DNA of 64,000 nucleotides, from contig JAGAAX010000016.1 in the NCBI GenBank assembly GCA_017614995.1, positions 1 through 64,000 of the forward strand, given 5' to 3'. The notes beneath the pieces are model-generated. The model was given only the letters and a program-made list of their open reading frames with translations. It ran no database searches and was not told the origin of the DNA. The first letter of the stretch is position 1, and every line of letters starts with the position of its first letter. The stretch comes from Spirochaetaceae bacterium. GTDB lineage: Bacteria > Spirochaetota > Spirochaetia > Treponematales > Treponemataceae. Positions 17,481 to 24,863 of the stretch are shown one piece after another. The position numbers were made by a program, and so were the translations under genes.

Positions 17481-17924
17481 ATGAAAAACAAGCCAGATGA
17501 ACGAACATATCACAGAAAATATGTCGGTATTATAACTGAAATAAATGGTTTTAAATATTTTGTTCCAATGTCTTCTCCAAAAGCTAAAGATTATGAAAAT
17601 GGTAAAATCCGCAAAAACAATCTTACAACAATTTATATGAGAAGTAAGGAAAAATTATATGGAACACTTCGCTTTAATTCTATGATACCAGTTCCATCTT
17701 CCGAACTTACAGACTATAAAATCAATGATGAAGGTGATTTCAATTACAAAATGCTTATGCTTGCAGAATATAACTTTTGTAAAGACATTCGTGAAAAAAT
17801 AGAAAAGACAGCAAAGAATTTATATGAAAAAAAATGTAATGCAACAGAAGCAGAATTTCCTGTTGGAAAAATTGTAATTGATTTTAAGAAGGTAGAAGAA
17901 GCTTGTAAAACCTTTATGAAGTAA
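17481..17924 (+). CDS. ToxN/AbiQ-family endoribonuclease toxin (type III TA)
   Basis: 147 residues from ATG 17481. Family features: RKYVGIITEINGFKYFVPMSSPK (the SSPK/TSPK active-site region), GTLRFNSMIPVP, and the helical YKMLMLAEYNFCKDIREKIEKTAKNLY. ToxN enzymes cut mRNA and process their own repeat RNA, which inhibits them; several give phage-abortive infection. The same frame is open upstream to the terminator and reads FYIVSDEYIAYLSKIETHV, which matches the conserved first strand and helix of ToxN, but contains no ATG, GTG or TTG. So either an unusual start (ATT at 17430) is used, or the annotated start gives a shortened protein. A 13-codon frame from ATG 17440 ends in TAATG overlapping ATG 17481 and could couple translation. 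Confidence 0.88.
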   Translation: MKNKPDERTYHRKYVGIITEINGFKYFVPMSSPKAKDYENGKIRKNNLTTIYMRSKEKLYGTLRFNSMIPVPSSELTDYKINDEGDFNYKMLMLAEYNFCKDIREKIEKTAKNLYEKKCNATEAEFPVGKIVIDFKKVEEACKTFMK

Positions 17925-17968
17925 TGACTATCATACGCATCAAATCGGGTATCAGTTTTAAAAATAAC

Positions 17969-17998
17969 TTGACTATATAGAAAAATACATATTATTAT
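17969..17998 (+). promoter_or_regulatory. Promoter of the Phd/RelE-type pair
   Basis: TTGACT (17969-17974), then TTATTA at 17992 or TATTAT at 17993, giving a 17- or 18-base spacer. ATTATTATAC around the -10 could be an autoregulatory site; this is inference. Confidence 0.5.
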
Positions 17999-18016
17999 AC
18001 AATGCGAGGTGATGAT

Positions 18017-18289
18017 ATGATGGTAGATACGGCTCAGATTATGCCAATTACTCAATTGCAGAAAACTCTTACTCAGACTGTCAGAAAAATTTCTGAAGAC
18101 AAGCAGCCTGTTTTTATTATGAAAAATAACACAATGGAAGCGGTTATTATGCCATTTGACCGTTATGAAAAACTCGCTGAATTGGAAGAGCTTGAAGAAC
18201 AGAAAGAAATTTATTCAATGGTACAGGAAAGAATGAGTCATTATGATGCTTCAAAAAATGTAAGCTGGTCTTCTTTGAGGAATAAGTAA
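18017..18289 (+). CDS. Phd/YefM-family antitoxin
   Basis: 90 residues from ATG 18017, which has GAGGTG 7 bases upstream; an upstream in-frame ATG at 18002 precedes that site and is less likely. The N-terminal DNA-binding fold (MPITQLQKTLTQTVRKISEDKQPVFIMKNN, then AVIMPFDRYEKLAELEEL) matches Phd/YefM. The C-terminal acidic tail would wrap the toxin. Its stop overlaps the toxin ATG by one base. It neutralises the toxin and represses the operon. Confidence 0.88.
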   Translation: MMVDTAQIMPITQLQKTLTQTVRKISEDKQPVFIMKNNTMEAVIMPFDRYEKLAELEELEEQKEIYSMVQERMSHYDASKNVSWSSLRNK

Positions 18290-18627
18290 TGGCTAAAAAA
18301 TGGGAAGATAAAAAAGATGAATTCGATAAAATTCAGCTTATTCCAGAAGCTGCTGAAGAATACAATAATTTGGACGGCAGTATAAGAGTTGAAGTAGATA
18401 AAAAATTTGAAAAACTTGATAAGAATCCATTTCTCGGCTATCCGTTAGGAAACAAGGCAAATATGGATTTAACAGGCTTTTACAAATTATATGCTTGTGG
18501 AAAAGCAGTCCGTATTGTTTACCGTCTTTTGGCTCCAGAAAAAGTTGAAATCATAGAAGTTTGGGGCATTGGTAAAAGAGAAAACATGGAAGTCTATAAA
18601 GATGTAGACGACAGAAAAAATGGATAA
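18289..18627 (+). CDS. RelE/ParE-superfamily toxin
   Basis: 112 residues. LIPEAAEEYNNLDGSIRVEVDKKFEKLDKNPFLGYPLG, then GFYKLYACGKAVRIVYRLL and VEIIEVWGIGKRENMEVYK, is the RelE fold with the basic and Arg residues used to cut ribosome-bound mRNA. The N-terminus carries about 15 extra charged residues. Paired with 18017-18289. Followed 6 bases later by AACATGCGCTT, the cassette-end motif, so it looks like one mobile cassette. Confidence 0.88.
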   Translation: MAKKWEDKKDEFDKIQLIPEAAEEYNNLDGSIRVEVDKKFEKLDKNPFLGYPLGNKANMDLTGFYKLYACGKAVRIVYRLLAPEKVEIIEVWGIGKRENMEVYKDVDDRKNG

Positions 18628-18719
18628 ACGCCCAACATGCGCTTACGCCCTGCGGTCGTTTGCATTAAGGAAATTATTTAACTCGTCGCTTGCGCAACTT
18701 GCGCATCAAAGCCGATAAA
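18628..18719 (+). other. Degenerate attC-like cassette end
   Basis: CCCAACATGCGCTT (motif at 18634-18644) is followed by TGCGGTCG and a run with GCGCAAC/TTGCGC elements, but no clean right arm. This is the left half of the same site seen at 17163 and 23692. It fills the gap before the convergent TetR gene. Confidence 0.4.
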
Positions 18720-18722
18720 ATC

Positions 18723-19286
18723 TTATTTCAAAATTCCATTTAAGCCGGTAAATGTAATTTTCTCGATAATGTCGGAAAGTTCATTCAAAGGCATTTTGCG
18801 TTCTGCACTGAACCATATTCTGAACGTCTCCACAACGCCAGAAAAAATAAAATCCAGCACAGCAGAAACTTTTTCAGGATTTTTTCCGGGATATTCTTTT
18901 AAAAATTCAGATTCAATTTTTGCTTTTACAACTTTCACAATTTTCGTATTCAGGCTGGAATTTCCTTTCATGCGCAATAGATTTCCGTAATATTCCAGAT
19001 CCTGATTTACAATCAAATCAAGCTGATGAATAACATTGTGAGGATTATCCAAAAAATCATGCATGTGAAGATCCTTAGTTGTCTCTTCAAAAATATCAGC
19101 GAGTTCATCTTCAATATCATCTATTACTTCATATATGCCGGCATAATAAGTGTAAAAAGTTTTTCTATTCACGTCCGCAGCATTTGCAATATCTGTAATA
19201 GTAATTTCATTCAAATCTTTCTGAGAAAGCAGATAAGCGAAAGCCCGCTTTATTGATTTTCTTGTCCTTGCAATTCTTCTGTCCAT
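18723..19286 (-). CDS. TetR-family transcriptional regulator
   Basis: 187 residues. N-terminal HTH (residues 8-55): ARTRKSIKRAFAYLL, then ITITDIANAADVNRKTFYTYY, the classical TetR recognition helix. The C-terminal part is the ligand/dimer domain. Divergent from the MMPL exporter gene, with about 100 bases to its likely ATG; TetR proteins in this position usually repress the pump until its substrate binds. AT-rich like the neighbouring island but no cassette-end motif follows it. Confidence 0.9.
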   Translation of the reverse strand: MDRRIARTRKSIKRAFAYLLSQKDLNEITITDIANAADVNRKTFYTYYAGIYEVIDDIEDELADIFEETTKDLHMHDFLDNPHNVIHQLDLIVNQDLEYYGNLLRMKGNSSLNTKIVKVVKAKIESEFLKEYPGKNPEKVSAVLDFIFSGVVETFRIWFSAERKMPLNELSDIIEKITFTGLNGILK

Positions 19287-19384
19287 AATTTATTTATCCA
19301 CAAATTTTGCAACAAGTGTTACTTTTTATACACTTCTCACTTTTTTTGTTCAACCCTTTTTCGCGTATTATGTATTTTCATAAT

Positions 19385-21481
19385 ATGATAAAGCTTGGAA
19401 AAATTATTGTTAAACAAAAAATCCCGATTCTCATTATTTCCCTTCTGCTGATTATTCCTTCTGTAATCGGCATGGTAAAAACACGCGTGAACTACGACAT
19501 GCTGACTTACCTTCCCGATTCAATGGATACAGTCAAGGGACAGAACATTCTTCTGGATGATTTCGGTAAAGGCGCCTTCTCAATTGTTCTTGTAGAAGGA
19601 ATGGAACCCAAAGAGATTTCTTCTCTAAAAAAACAGATGGAAAAAATCGACCATGTTGATTCTGTCATCTGGTATGATTCTTTTGTTGATATTTCCGTTC
19701 CAATGGAAATTCTGCCTAAAAAGTATTACGACGCTTTCAACCGCGAAAATTCAACTTTAATGGCCGTATTCTTTGACACATCTACAAGCTCTGACGAAAC
19801 AATGATTGCCATAAATGAACTTAAAAAAACTTGCGGCAAAAACTGTTTTGTAACCGGCATGTCGGCTCTTGTTACGGAGCTAAAAGATTTGTGCGAGGCA
19901 GAAGAACCAGTTTATGTTGGAATCGCAGTTGCTCTTGCAATTGTTGCAATGCTTATTTTCATGGATTCTTTCCTTGTGCCTTTTGTTTTCATAACAAGTA
20001 TTGGAATAGCAATTCTATGGAACTTGGGAACGAATATATTTTTTGGCGAAGTGTCTTACATTACTAAGGCTCTAGCTGCTGTACTTCAGCTTGCAGTTAC
20101 AATGGATTATTCAATTTTCCTTTGGAACAGCTATTCAGAACAAAAAATCCGCTTTGACGGAGACAAAAACCGTGCGATGGCTCATGCAATTTCAAACACA
20201 ATCACTTCGGTTGTGGGCAGTTCGATTACAACAATTGCCGGATTTCTTGCATTGTGCTTTATGACTTTCACACTTGGAAAAGACCTTGGACTGGTTATGG
20301 CAAAAGGTGTTGTTCTGGGCGTTATCGGCTGCATTACTGTTCTTCCTGCCCTGATTCTTATTCTGGATAAACCGATTGAGAAAACAAAGCATAAAGCCAT
20401 TCTTCCCAAAATGGACAAAATTGCAGAGTTGATTATAAAAAGCCGCTATATAATTCTTGTAGTCACAGTCCTTATAACTATTCCGGCTTACTACGGATAC
20501 AAAAACACACCGGTCTATTACGATCTTGGAAAGTGTCTTCCTGAATATCTGGATTTTGTGCAAGCCACTAAAAAGCTGAACAATGAATACAGCATGGCAA
20601 ACACTCACATGATTCTTATCGATTCATCTTTAAACCGTAAGGATGTAAAGAAAATGATGAAGGAGTGCGATGCTGTAGACGGCGTAAAAGTCACTCTTGG
20701 AATGTCTGGTGAGATTGGTTCACGTATTCCTGAAAGCATGCTTCCCGAAGAGCTGAAAAAGACCCTGAAAAGCGACAGATATGAACTCGTTCTTGTTACC
20801 TCTGAATATTACACAGCAACTGATGAAGTAAACAAACAAATTGATGACCTCACTTCTATCATCAAAAAATATGACCCGAATGCAATGCTTATTGGTGAAG
20901 CAGCCTGTACAAAAGACATGATTGCAATTACAGACCACGATTTTACCGTTGTAACCTGGCTCAGTATCGGTGCAATCTTTTTGATAATAGCTTTTGTTTT
21001 CACGAGTGCTTCCCTTCCGTTTATTCTTGTTGCAGTTATCGAACTTGCAATTTTTATAAACCTGGGGCTTCCGTATTACACTGGAACAGAACTTGCCTTC
21101 ATCGGTCCAATCTGCTTAAGCACAATTCAGTTGGGAGCAACCGTTGATTATGCAATTCTTATGACAACACGTTACCTGAAAGAACGCCGTAAAGGAATTG
21201 AAAAACGGGAGTCTGTTACAACTGCACTGAAAACTTCCATGCCTTCAATTATCGTAAGTGCCGCAGGTTTCTTCGCAGCCACTTTCGGAGTCGGTATTTA
21301 TTCCAACATAGATATTATCAGCACTATGTGTAACCTCATGGCCCGTGGAGCAGCAATCAGTATGTTCGCAGTAATTCTTGTTATGCCTACACTGCTTATG
21401 CTTCTGGACAAAATTATTATTCACACAACCAGCATGAAGAAAATAGAAACCAAAAAAGAGATTAGTAAGGAGAATAACTAG
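19385..21481 (+). CDS. MMPL/RND-superfamily exporter
   Basis: 698 residues from ATG 19385 (MIKLGKIIVKQKIP); the frame is open to 19307, but the extra 26 residues are low-complexity and overlap the promoter. Two repeats of one large extracytoplasmic loop and a bundle of membrane helices, with about 12 segments in all. The RND-type VTMDYSIFLWNSY and the second-half ATVDYAILMTTRYLKERR carry the conserved Asp-Tyr proton-relay pairs. Likely exports a lipid or drug using the proton gradient. Followed after 2 bases by the secreted partner at 21484. Confidence 0.9.
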   Translation: MIKLGKIIVKQKIPILIISLLLIIPSVIGMVKTRVNYDMLTYLPDSMDTVKGQNILLDDFGKGAFSIVLVEGMEPKEISSLKKQMEKIDHVDSVIWYDSFVDISVPMEILPKKYYDAFNRENSTLMAVFFDTSTSSDETMIAINELKKTCGKNCFVTGMSALVTELKDLCEAEEPVYVGIAVALAIVAMLIFMDSFLVPFVFITSIGIAILWNLGTNIFFGEVSYITKALAAVLQLAVTMDYSIFLWNSYSEQKIRFDGDKNRAMAHAISNTITSVVGSSITTIAGFLALCFMTFTLGKDLGLVMAKGVVLGVIGCITVLPALILILDKPIEKTKHKAILPKMDKIAELIIKSRYIILVVTVLITIPAYYGYKNTPVYYDLGKCLPEYLDFVQATKKLNNEYSMANTHMILIDSSLNRKDVKKMMKECDAVDGVKVTLGMSGEIGSRIPESMLPEELKKTLKSDRYELVLVTSEYYTATDEVNKQIDDLTSIIKKYDPNAMLIGEAACTKDMIAITDHDFTVVTWLSIGAIFLIIAFVFTSASLPFILVAVIELAIFINLGLPYYTGTELAFIGPICLSTIQLGATVDYAILMTTRYLKERRKGIEKRESVTTALKTSMPSIIVSAAGFFAATFGVGIYSNIDIISTMCNLMARGAAISMFAVILVMPTLLMLLDKIIIHTTSMKKIETKKEISKENN

Positions 21482-21483
21482 AT

Positions 21484-22950
21484 ATGAAAATCAGAAATCA
21501 AAAACTTTTATTTCTAATCGTATTAACCGCAATTGTTTCTAAAACCTTGTGGGCATTGCCTGCTCAAAAAGCAGTCAACAAGGAAGAAAATGTTTATGTC
21601 CTTTCTGACACAGAAGGAAATGTAAATAAAATAATTGTCAGTGCCTGGCTTAAAAACCCGGAAAAGAAAAAGGAACTTACAGATATTTCAGATTTGAAAG
21701 ATATTACCAACGTAAAAGGTGATGAAACTTTTAAAGAAAGAGACGGAAAGAAAATCTGGGCTGCAAACGGAAATGATATTTTCTATCAGGGAACAACAGA
21801 TAAAGAAGTTCCTGTTTCTATAAGTATCAGTTACAAACTTAACGGAAAAAAAATCTCCTCACAGGATTTGGCTGGAAAAAACGGAAAGGTTACAATCCGA
21901 TTTGACTATAAACCGAATGTTTATGAAACTGTTGTTGTAGACGGAAAAAAATGCAAAATCACTCCTGCATTTTTAGTTATGAGCGGCGTACTTCTGGACA
22001 ATGAAAATTTCCGCAATATTAAGGTAAACACTGGAAAAATCATTAACGACGGAAACCGCTCAATTGTAATCGGAGTTGCACTTCCGGGTATGCAGGAAAA
22101 TCTGGGATTAAGCAAAAAAGATTTTGATATTCCGTCTTTTGTAGAAATCACTGCTGATGCAGCAGATTTTTCACTTATCACAATGATGTCTCTGGCTTCA
22201 AATGATGCAATCAGTTCACTGAACCTGGATCAGTTAAACTCAAGCAATGACCTTTCAAATATGATTTCAAGCCTGACAGAAAAACTGAACGAAGGAATAG
22301 ACGAACTCTATGACGGTGTAAATCAGCTTAACCAGGGAATGGGACAACTGAGTTCAGGTCTTTCACTGCTTTCTAAAAACAGTCCTGCTCTTACATACGG
22401 TGCAATGCAAGTGTTCCAGGCTCTCTTTGATACAGCAGAAAAAACTTTCGAACAGAATCACATAAAAATAGAAAAACTTACAGTTGAAAATTATCATCAG
22501 GTGCTGGAACCTGTAGCTGAAAAATTGATTTTGAAAAAAGACAAAAAACAAGTACTGGATCTGATTGAAAGTCTGGACAAGTATAAAAAATTCTATGACG
22601 GAATTGTGGCTTACACCAACGGAGTAAATCAATGCTATGAAGGCAGCATTCTTCTTGCTGAAGGAACTGACCAACTCTACACTGCGGTTACAGCCGTAAA
22701 ACATGGAAGCACTGAACTTGCCAAGGGAATTGCAAATTTTCAGGATGATTCTTTAAGTATTCTAAACGGAATGCAGGGCTTTGACATAGAAATACTAAAA
22801 AAACTTGCGAATGCAGTTTCAAAAAGCGAAACCGTTCTTTCCCATCTGAAAGCAACAGTAGACGTAACACAAAAGTACCAGAGCTTTACAGGAATCAGCC
22901 CTGAAATGAACGGAAGCGTCCGCTTTATTTACAGGACAAGCTCTATATAA
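21484..22950 (+). CDS. Secreted accessory protein of the MMPL exporter
   Basis: 488 residues with a signal peptide (residues 1-25, cleavage near LWA-LPA). N-terminal half is beta-rich (SISYKLNGKKISSQDLAGKNGKVTIRFDY). A helical middle with repeated GxxQLxxGxxQL heptads (ELYDGVNQLNQGMGQLSSGLSLL, then LYTAVTAVKHGSTELAKG) matches the YhgE/Pip-type repeats often encoded next to MMPL pumps. No catalytic motif seen. It probably forms a periplasmic coiled-coil part of the exporter. Same operon as 19385-21481. Confidence 0.7.
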   Translation: MKIRNQKLLFLIVLTAIVSKTLWALPAQKAVNKEENVYVLSDTEGNVNKIIVSAWLKNPEKKKELTDISDLKDITNVKGDETFKERDGKKIWAANGNDIFYQGTTDKEVPVSISISYKLNGKKISSQDLAGKNGKVTIRFDYKPNVYETVVVDGKKCKITPAFLVMSGVLLDNENFRNIKVNTGKIINDGNRSIVIGVALPGMQENLGLSKKDFDIPSFVEITADAADFSLITMMSLASNDAISSLNLDQLNSSNDLSNMISSLTEKLNEGIDELYDGVNQLNQGMGQLSSGLSLLSKNSPALTYGAMQVFQALFDTAEKTFEQNHIKIEKLTVENYHQVLEPVAEKLILKKDKKQVLDLIESLDKYKKFYDGIVAYTNGVNQCYEGSILLAEGTDQLYTAVTAVKHGSTELAKGIANFQDDSLSILNGMQGFDIEILKKLANAVSKSETVLSHLKATVDVTQKYQSFTGISPEMNGSVRFIYRTSSI

Positions 22951-23057
22951 AGACGCTCAATTCCGGCATGGTGCACATCCGTCATGCACTTATATATCAG
23001 AACAGCCTGTGCCCAACCGGAATGTGGCTTTCAGTTGTAAATAATACAATTATCCGT

Positions 23058-23086
23058 TTGACATATACACGCTGCACAGATATAAT
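23058..23086 (+). promoter_or_regulatory. Consensus promoter of higBA
   Basis: TTGACA (23058-23063), 17-base spacer, TATAAT (23081-23086): both boxes match the sigma-70 consensus. The expected start site lies at about 23093, on the A of the HigB ATG, so the toxin mRNA would be leaderless. Confidence 0.85.
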
Positions 23087-23092
23087 AAAACA

Positions 23093-23374
23093 ATGATAAA
23101 GAGTTTTGCGGATAAAGAAACAGAACTTATCTATAATCAGAAATTTTCAAAGCGGCTTCCGAATACAATTCAGAAAGTAGCTTTGCGAAAATTGATGATG
23201 ATAGATAATGCAAAGTGTCTGGAAGATTTAAGAGTTCCACCAAGCAATCATCTAGAGCAGCTTTCCGGAAACAGAAAAGGTCAGCATTCAATCCGCATAA
23301 ATGATCAGTGGCGTGTCTGTTTTACAGAAAAAGACGGACATTATTATAATGTAGAAATTGTGGATTACCACTAG
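23093..23374 (+). CDS. higB: HigB-type mRNA interferase toxin
   Basis: 93 residues of the RelE/HigB (plasmid maintenance killer) family: MIKSFADKETELIYN at the start, LRVPPSNHLEQLSGNRKGQHSIRINDQWRVCF, and the final VEIVDYH. The full set of family residues is there. HigB cuts mRNA on the ribosome. Toxin precedes antitoxin, as is normal for higBA. Likely leaderless. Confidence 0.94.
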   Translation: MIKSFADKETELIYNQKFSKRLPNTIQKVALRKLMMIDNAKCLEDLRVPPSNHLEQLSGNRKGQHSIRINDQWRVCFTEKDGHYYNVEIVDYH

Positions 23375-23383
23375 GAGTAAACC

Positions 23384-23680
23384 ATGTCTGATTTTATCGA
23401 AACACCAACAATTGGAGAAATCCTCAGCGAAGAATTCCTTATTCCTCTTGGAATTTCTGCATATAAACTGGCACAGGCGATAAATGTTCCAACTTCACGC
23501 ATTCAGGATATTCTTCATAACCGCAGAAAAATTACTGTAGATACATCTTTAAGACTTGCAAAGTTTTTCGGATTATCTGACGGATATTTTATGTCTTTGC
23601 AGGACGATATTGATATAAGAAATGCAAAGATAGAACTTGCACCACAGTTAGAAGAAATTAAAGCTTATGTGTATGCATAA
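23384..23680 (+). CDS. higA: HigA-type XRE antitoxin
   Basis: 98 residues. HTH: IGEILSEEFLIPLGISAYKLAQAINVPTSRIQDILHNRRKITVDTSLRLAKFFG, the HigA/VapI type, then GYFMSLQDDIDIRNAK. It binds HigB and represses the operon. GGAG lies 7 bases before its ATG; 9 bases from higB. A complete attC-like palindrome follows 10 bases after its stop. Confidence 0.94.
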   Translation: MSDFIETPTIGEILSEEFLIPLGISAYKLAQAINVPTSRIQDILHNRRKITVDTSLRLAKFFGLSDGYFMSLQDDIDIRNAKIELAPQLEEIKAYVYA

Positions 23681-23689
23681 AAAATTGCT

Positions 23690-23773
23690 ATAACATGCGC
23701 TTCAAATCGGATTTTGCGGTCAAGCCGCAAAACCGTTTAAGCGCGTAGTTATGTGGACGCCCTCATTGGGGCG
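23690..23773 (+). other. Complete attC-like site plus cassette joint
   Basis: Left arm ATAACATGCGCTT (23690-23702), inner stem GGATTTTGCGG/CCGCAAAACC (23709-23733), right arm AAGCGCGTAGTTATGT (23739-23754). The left and right ends pair as inverted complements with an extra base on one side, the hallmark of folded integron attC sites. GTTATGTGGACGCCC (23748 on) repeats the joint at 16168. No integrase gene is in the window. Confidence 0.65.
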
Positions 23774-23810
23774 CAATGTATTAGAATTAAAATGTTTTAA
23801 GAGATAAAAA

Positions 23811-24173
23811 ATGACAAAAATTAGAACAATCATAATTTCTATAGCTTCGTTCTTTGTTTTCATTGCTTCTATCTTTGCTTTTTTTCTCTGGTGGCATATT
23901 GGAGGCGGTTATATAAAATATGCTGAAAAAACAGCAATGCCATTAATAGTAAAAATAGAAAACTACAAAGAAATTAATGGAAAAACTCCTGATTCATTTG
24001 TTGATTTGGGGTTTACCCCTGATGATTTCTGGGGTGGCATGAGAACAGAGAGAAAGGGCATTGCTTATTGGTATGAAAAAATCTCAGACACAGAGTATCT
24101 TGTTTATTTTGACTTATCCGTTGGAGAATCTTTATATTATCATTCTTATACGAAAGAATGGGATATTAATTAA
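23811..24173 (+). CDS. Small membrane-anchored hypothetical protein
   Basis: 120 residues. One N-terminal membrane segment (residues 8-30, ISIASFFVFIASIFAFFLWW), then a short extracytoplasmic domain with MPLIVKIENYKEINGKTPDSFVDLGF, a pattern like the pilin-like or general-secretion G-type domains that follow a single helix. No known function. Stands alone as a cassette between the attC-like site and MazEF. AAGAGATAAAAA before the ATG is a weak ribosome binding site. Confidence 0.6.
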   Translation: MTKIRTIIISIASFFVFIASIFAFFLWWHIGGGYIKYAEKTAMPLIVKIENYKEINGKTPDSFVDLGFTPDDFWGGMRTERKGIAYWYEKISDTEYLVYFDLSVGESLYYHSYTKEWDIN

Positions 24174-24194
24174 TCCAAAAAACTACACTTTTGC

Positions 24195-24222
24195 TTGACA
24201 GTAAGAATATACAATGTATACA
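24195..24222 (+). promoter_or_regulatory. Promoter of mazEF
   Basis: TTGACA (24195-24200) and TATACA (24217-24222), 16-base spacer. AATATACAATGTATACAC overlaps the -10 and has a TATACA..TGTATA inverted repeat, a natural site for MazE autoregulation. Confidence 0.6.
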
Positions 24223-24244
24223 CTTTGAATATTGGAGGTTCAAT

Positions 24245-24478
24245 ATGCAGGCAGTAGTTCAGAAATGGGGCAACAGCCTCGCTTTTAGAATTCCTTCCCT
24301 TTGGGCAAAAGATAACAACGTAAAAAACGGAAGCAAAATAGAAGTAATCGCAGAAAAAGGAAAAATAACCATTCTTCCGCAGAAAAAGACCCTTGATGAT
24401 ATGCTTGAAATGGTTACTCCAGAAAATATTCATTCGGAAATCTCAACAGGTCATTCGGTAGGTAATGAAGAATGGTAA
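24245..24478 (+). CDS. mazE: MazE-type antitoxin (AbrB/SpoVT fold)
   Basis: 77 residues from ATG 24245, with GGAGG 8 bases upstream; an in-frame ATG at 24191 would place 18 residues over the promoter and is rejected. MQAVVQKWGNSLAFRIPSLWA, then GSKIEVIAEKGKITI, is the swapped-hairpin AbrB DNA-binding domain. The tail (LDDMLEMVTPENIHSEI) is the MazF-binding part. Overlaps mazF by 7 bases. Confidence 0.95.
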   Translation: MQAVVQKWGNSLAFRIPSLWAKDNNVKNGSKIEVIAEKGKITILPQKKTLDDMLEMVTPENIHSEISTGHSVGNEEW

Positions 24479-24810
24479 ACTCAAATTATATCCCCGAAAA
24501 AGGTGATTTAGTCTGGCTTGATTTTGACCCGCAAACCGGTCATGAACAAAAAGGCCGCCGCCCGGCAATTTGTGTTTCCCAGAAGAAATATAATCAAAAA
24601 ATTGGTCTTGCCTTATTCTGCCCTATTACCAGTCATGTAAAAGGCTATCCGTTTGAAATTGTATTGGATAAACATTCGATAAATGGATGTATTCTTAGTG
24701 ACCAAATAAAAAATCTCGACTGGAAACAAAGAAACTGTGATTTTATAGAAAAAGCAACAGATGAAGAAATTGATTCTGTTGTTGAGAATATAAAACTGTT
24801 AATAGAATAA
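24472..24810 (+). CDS. mazF: MazF-type endoribonuclease toxin
   Basis: 112 residues. YIPEKGDLVWLDFDPQTGHEQKGRRPAICVS, then FCPITSHVKGYPFEI and GCILSDQIKNLDW, are the PemK/MazF motifs, with catalytic Arg in KGRRPA and Thr/Ser in PITS. It cuts single-stranded mRNA at short sites. Coupled to mazE by overlap ATGGTAA. Cassette-end motif AACATGCACTT follows at 24817. Confidence 0.95.
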   Translation: MVNSNYIPEKGDLVWLDFDPQTGHEQKGRRPAICVSQKKYNQKIGLALFCPITSHVKGYPFEIVLDKHSINGCILSDQIKNLDWKQRNCDFIEKATDEEIDSVVENIKLLIE

Positions 24811-24811
24811 T

Positions 24812-24828
24812 CACATAACATGCACTTG
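24812..24828 (+). other. Cassette-end motif after mazF
   Basis: CACATAACATGCACTTG; the core AACATGCACTT is at 24817-24827. Only the left half of an attC-like site remains, ending in the ribosome binding site of the next gene (TAGGAGG at 24851). It suggests deletion of the right half. Confidence 0.4.
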
Positions 24829-24863
24829 TGCTCTACATTCGTTTGCATATAGGAGGTAAAAAT

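Noticed and set aside
18723-22950. TetR/MMPL genes as integron cassettes
   Set aside because: The TetR gene runs against the array direction and the region 22951-23057 has only a weak CATGCACTT match without arms.
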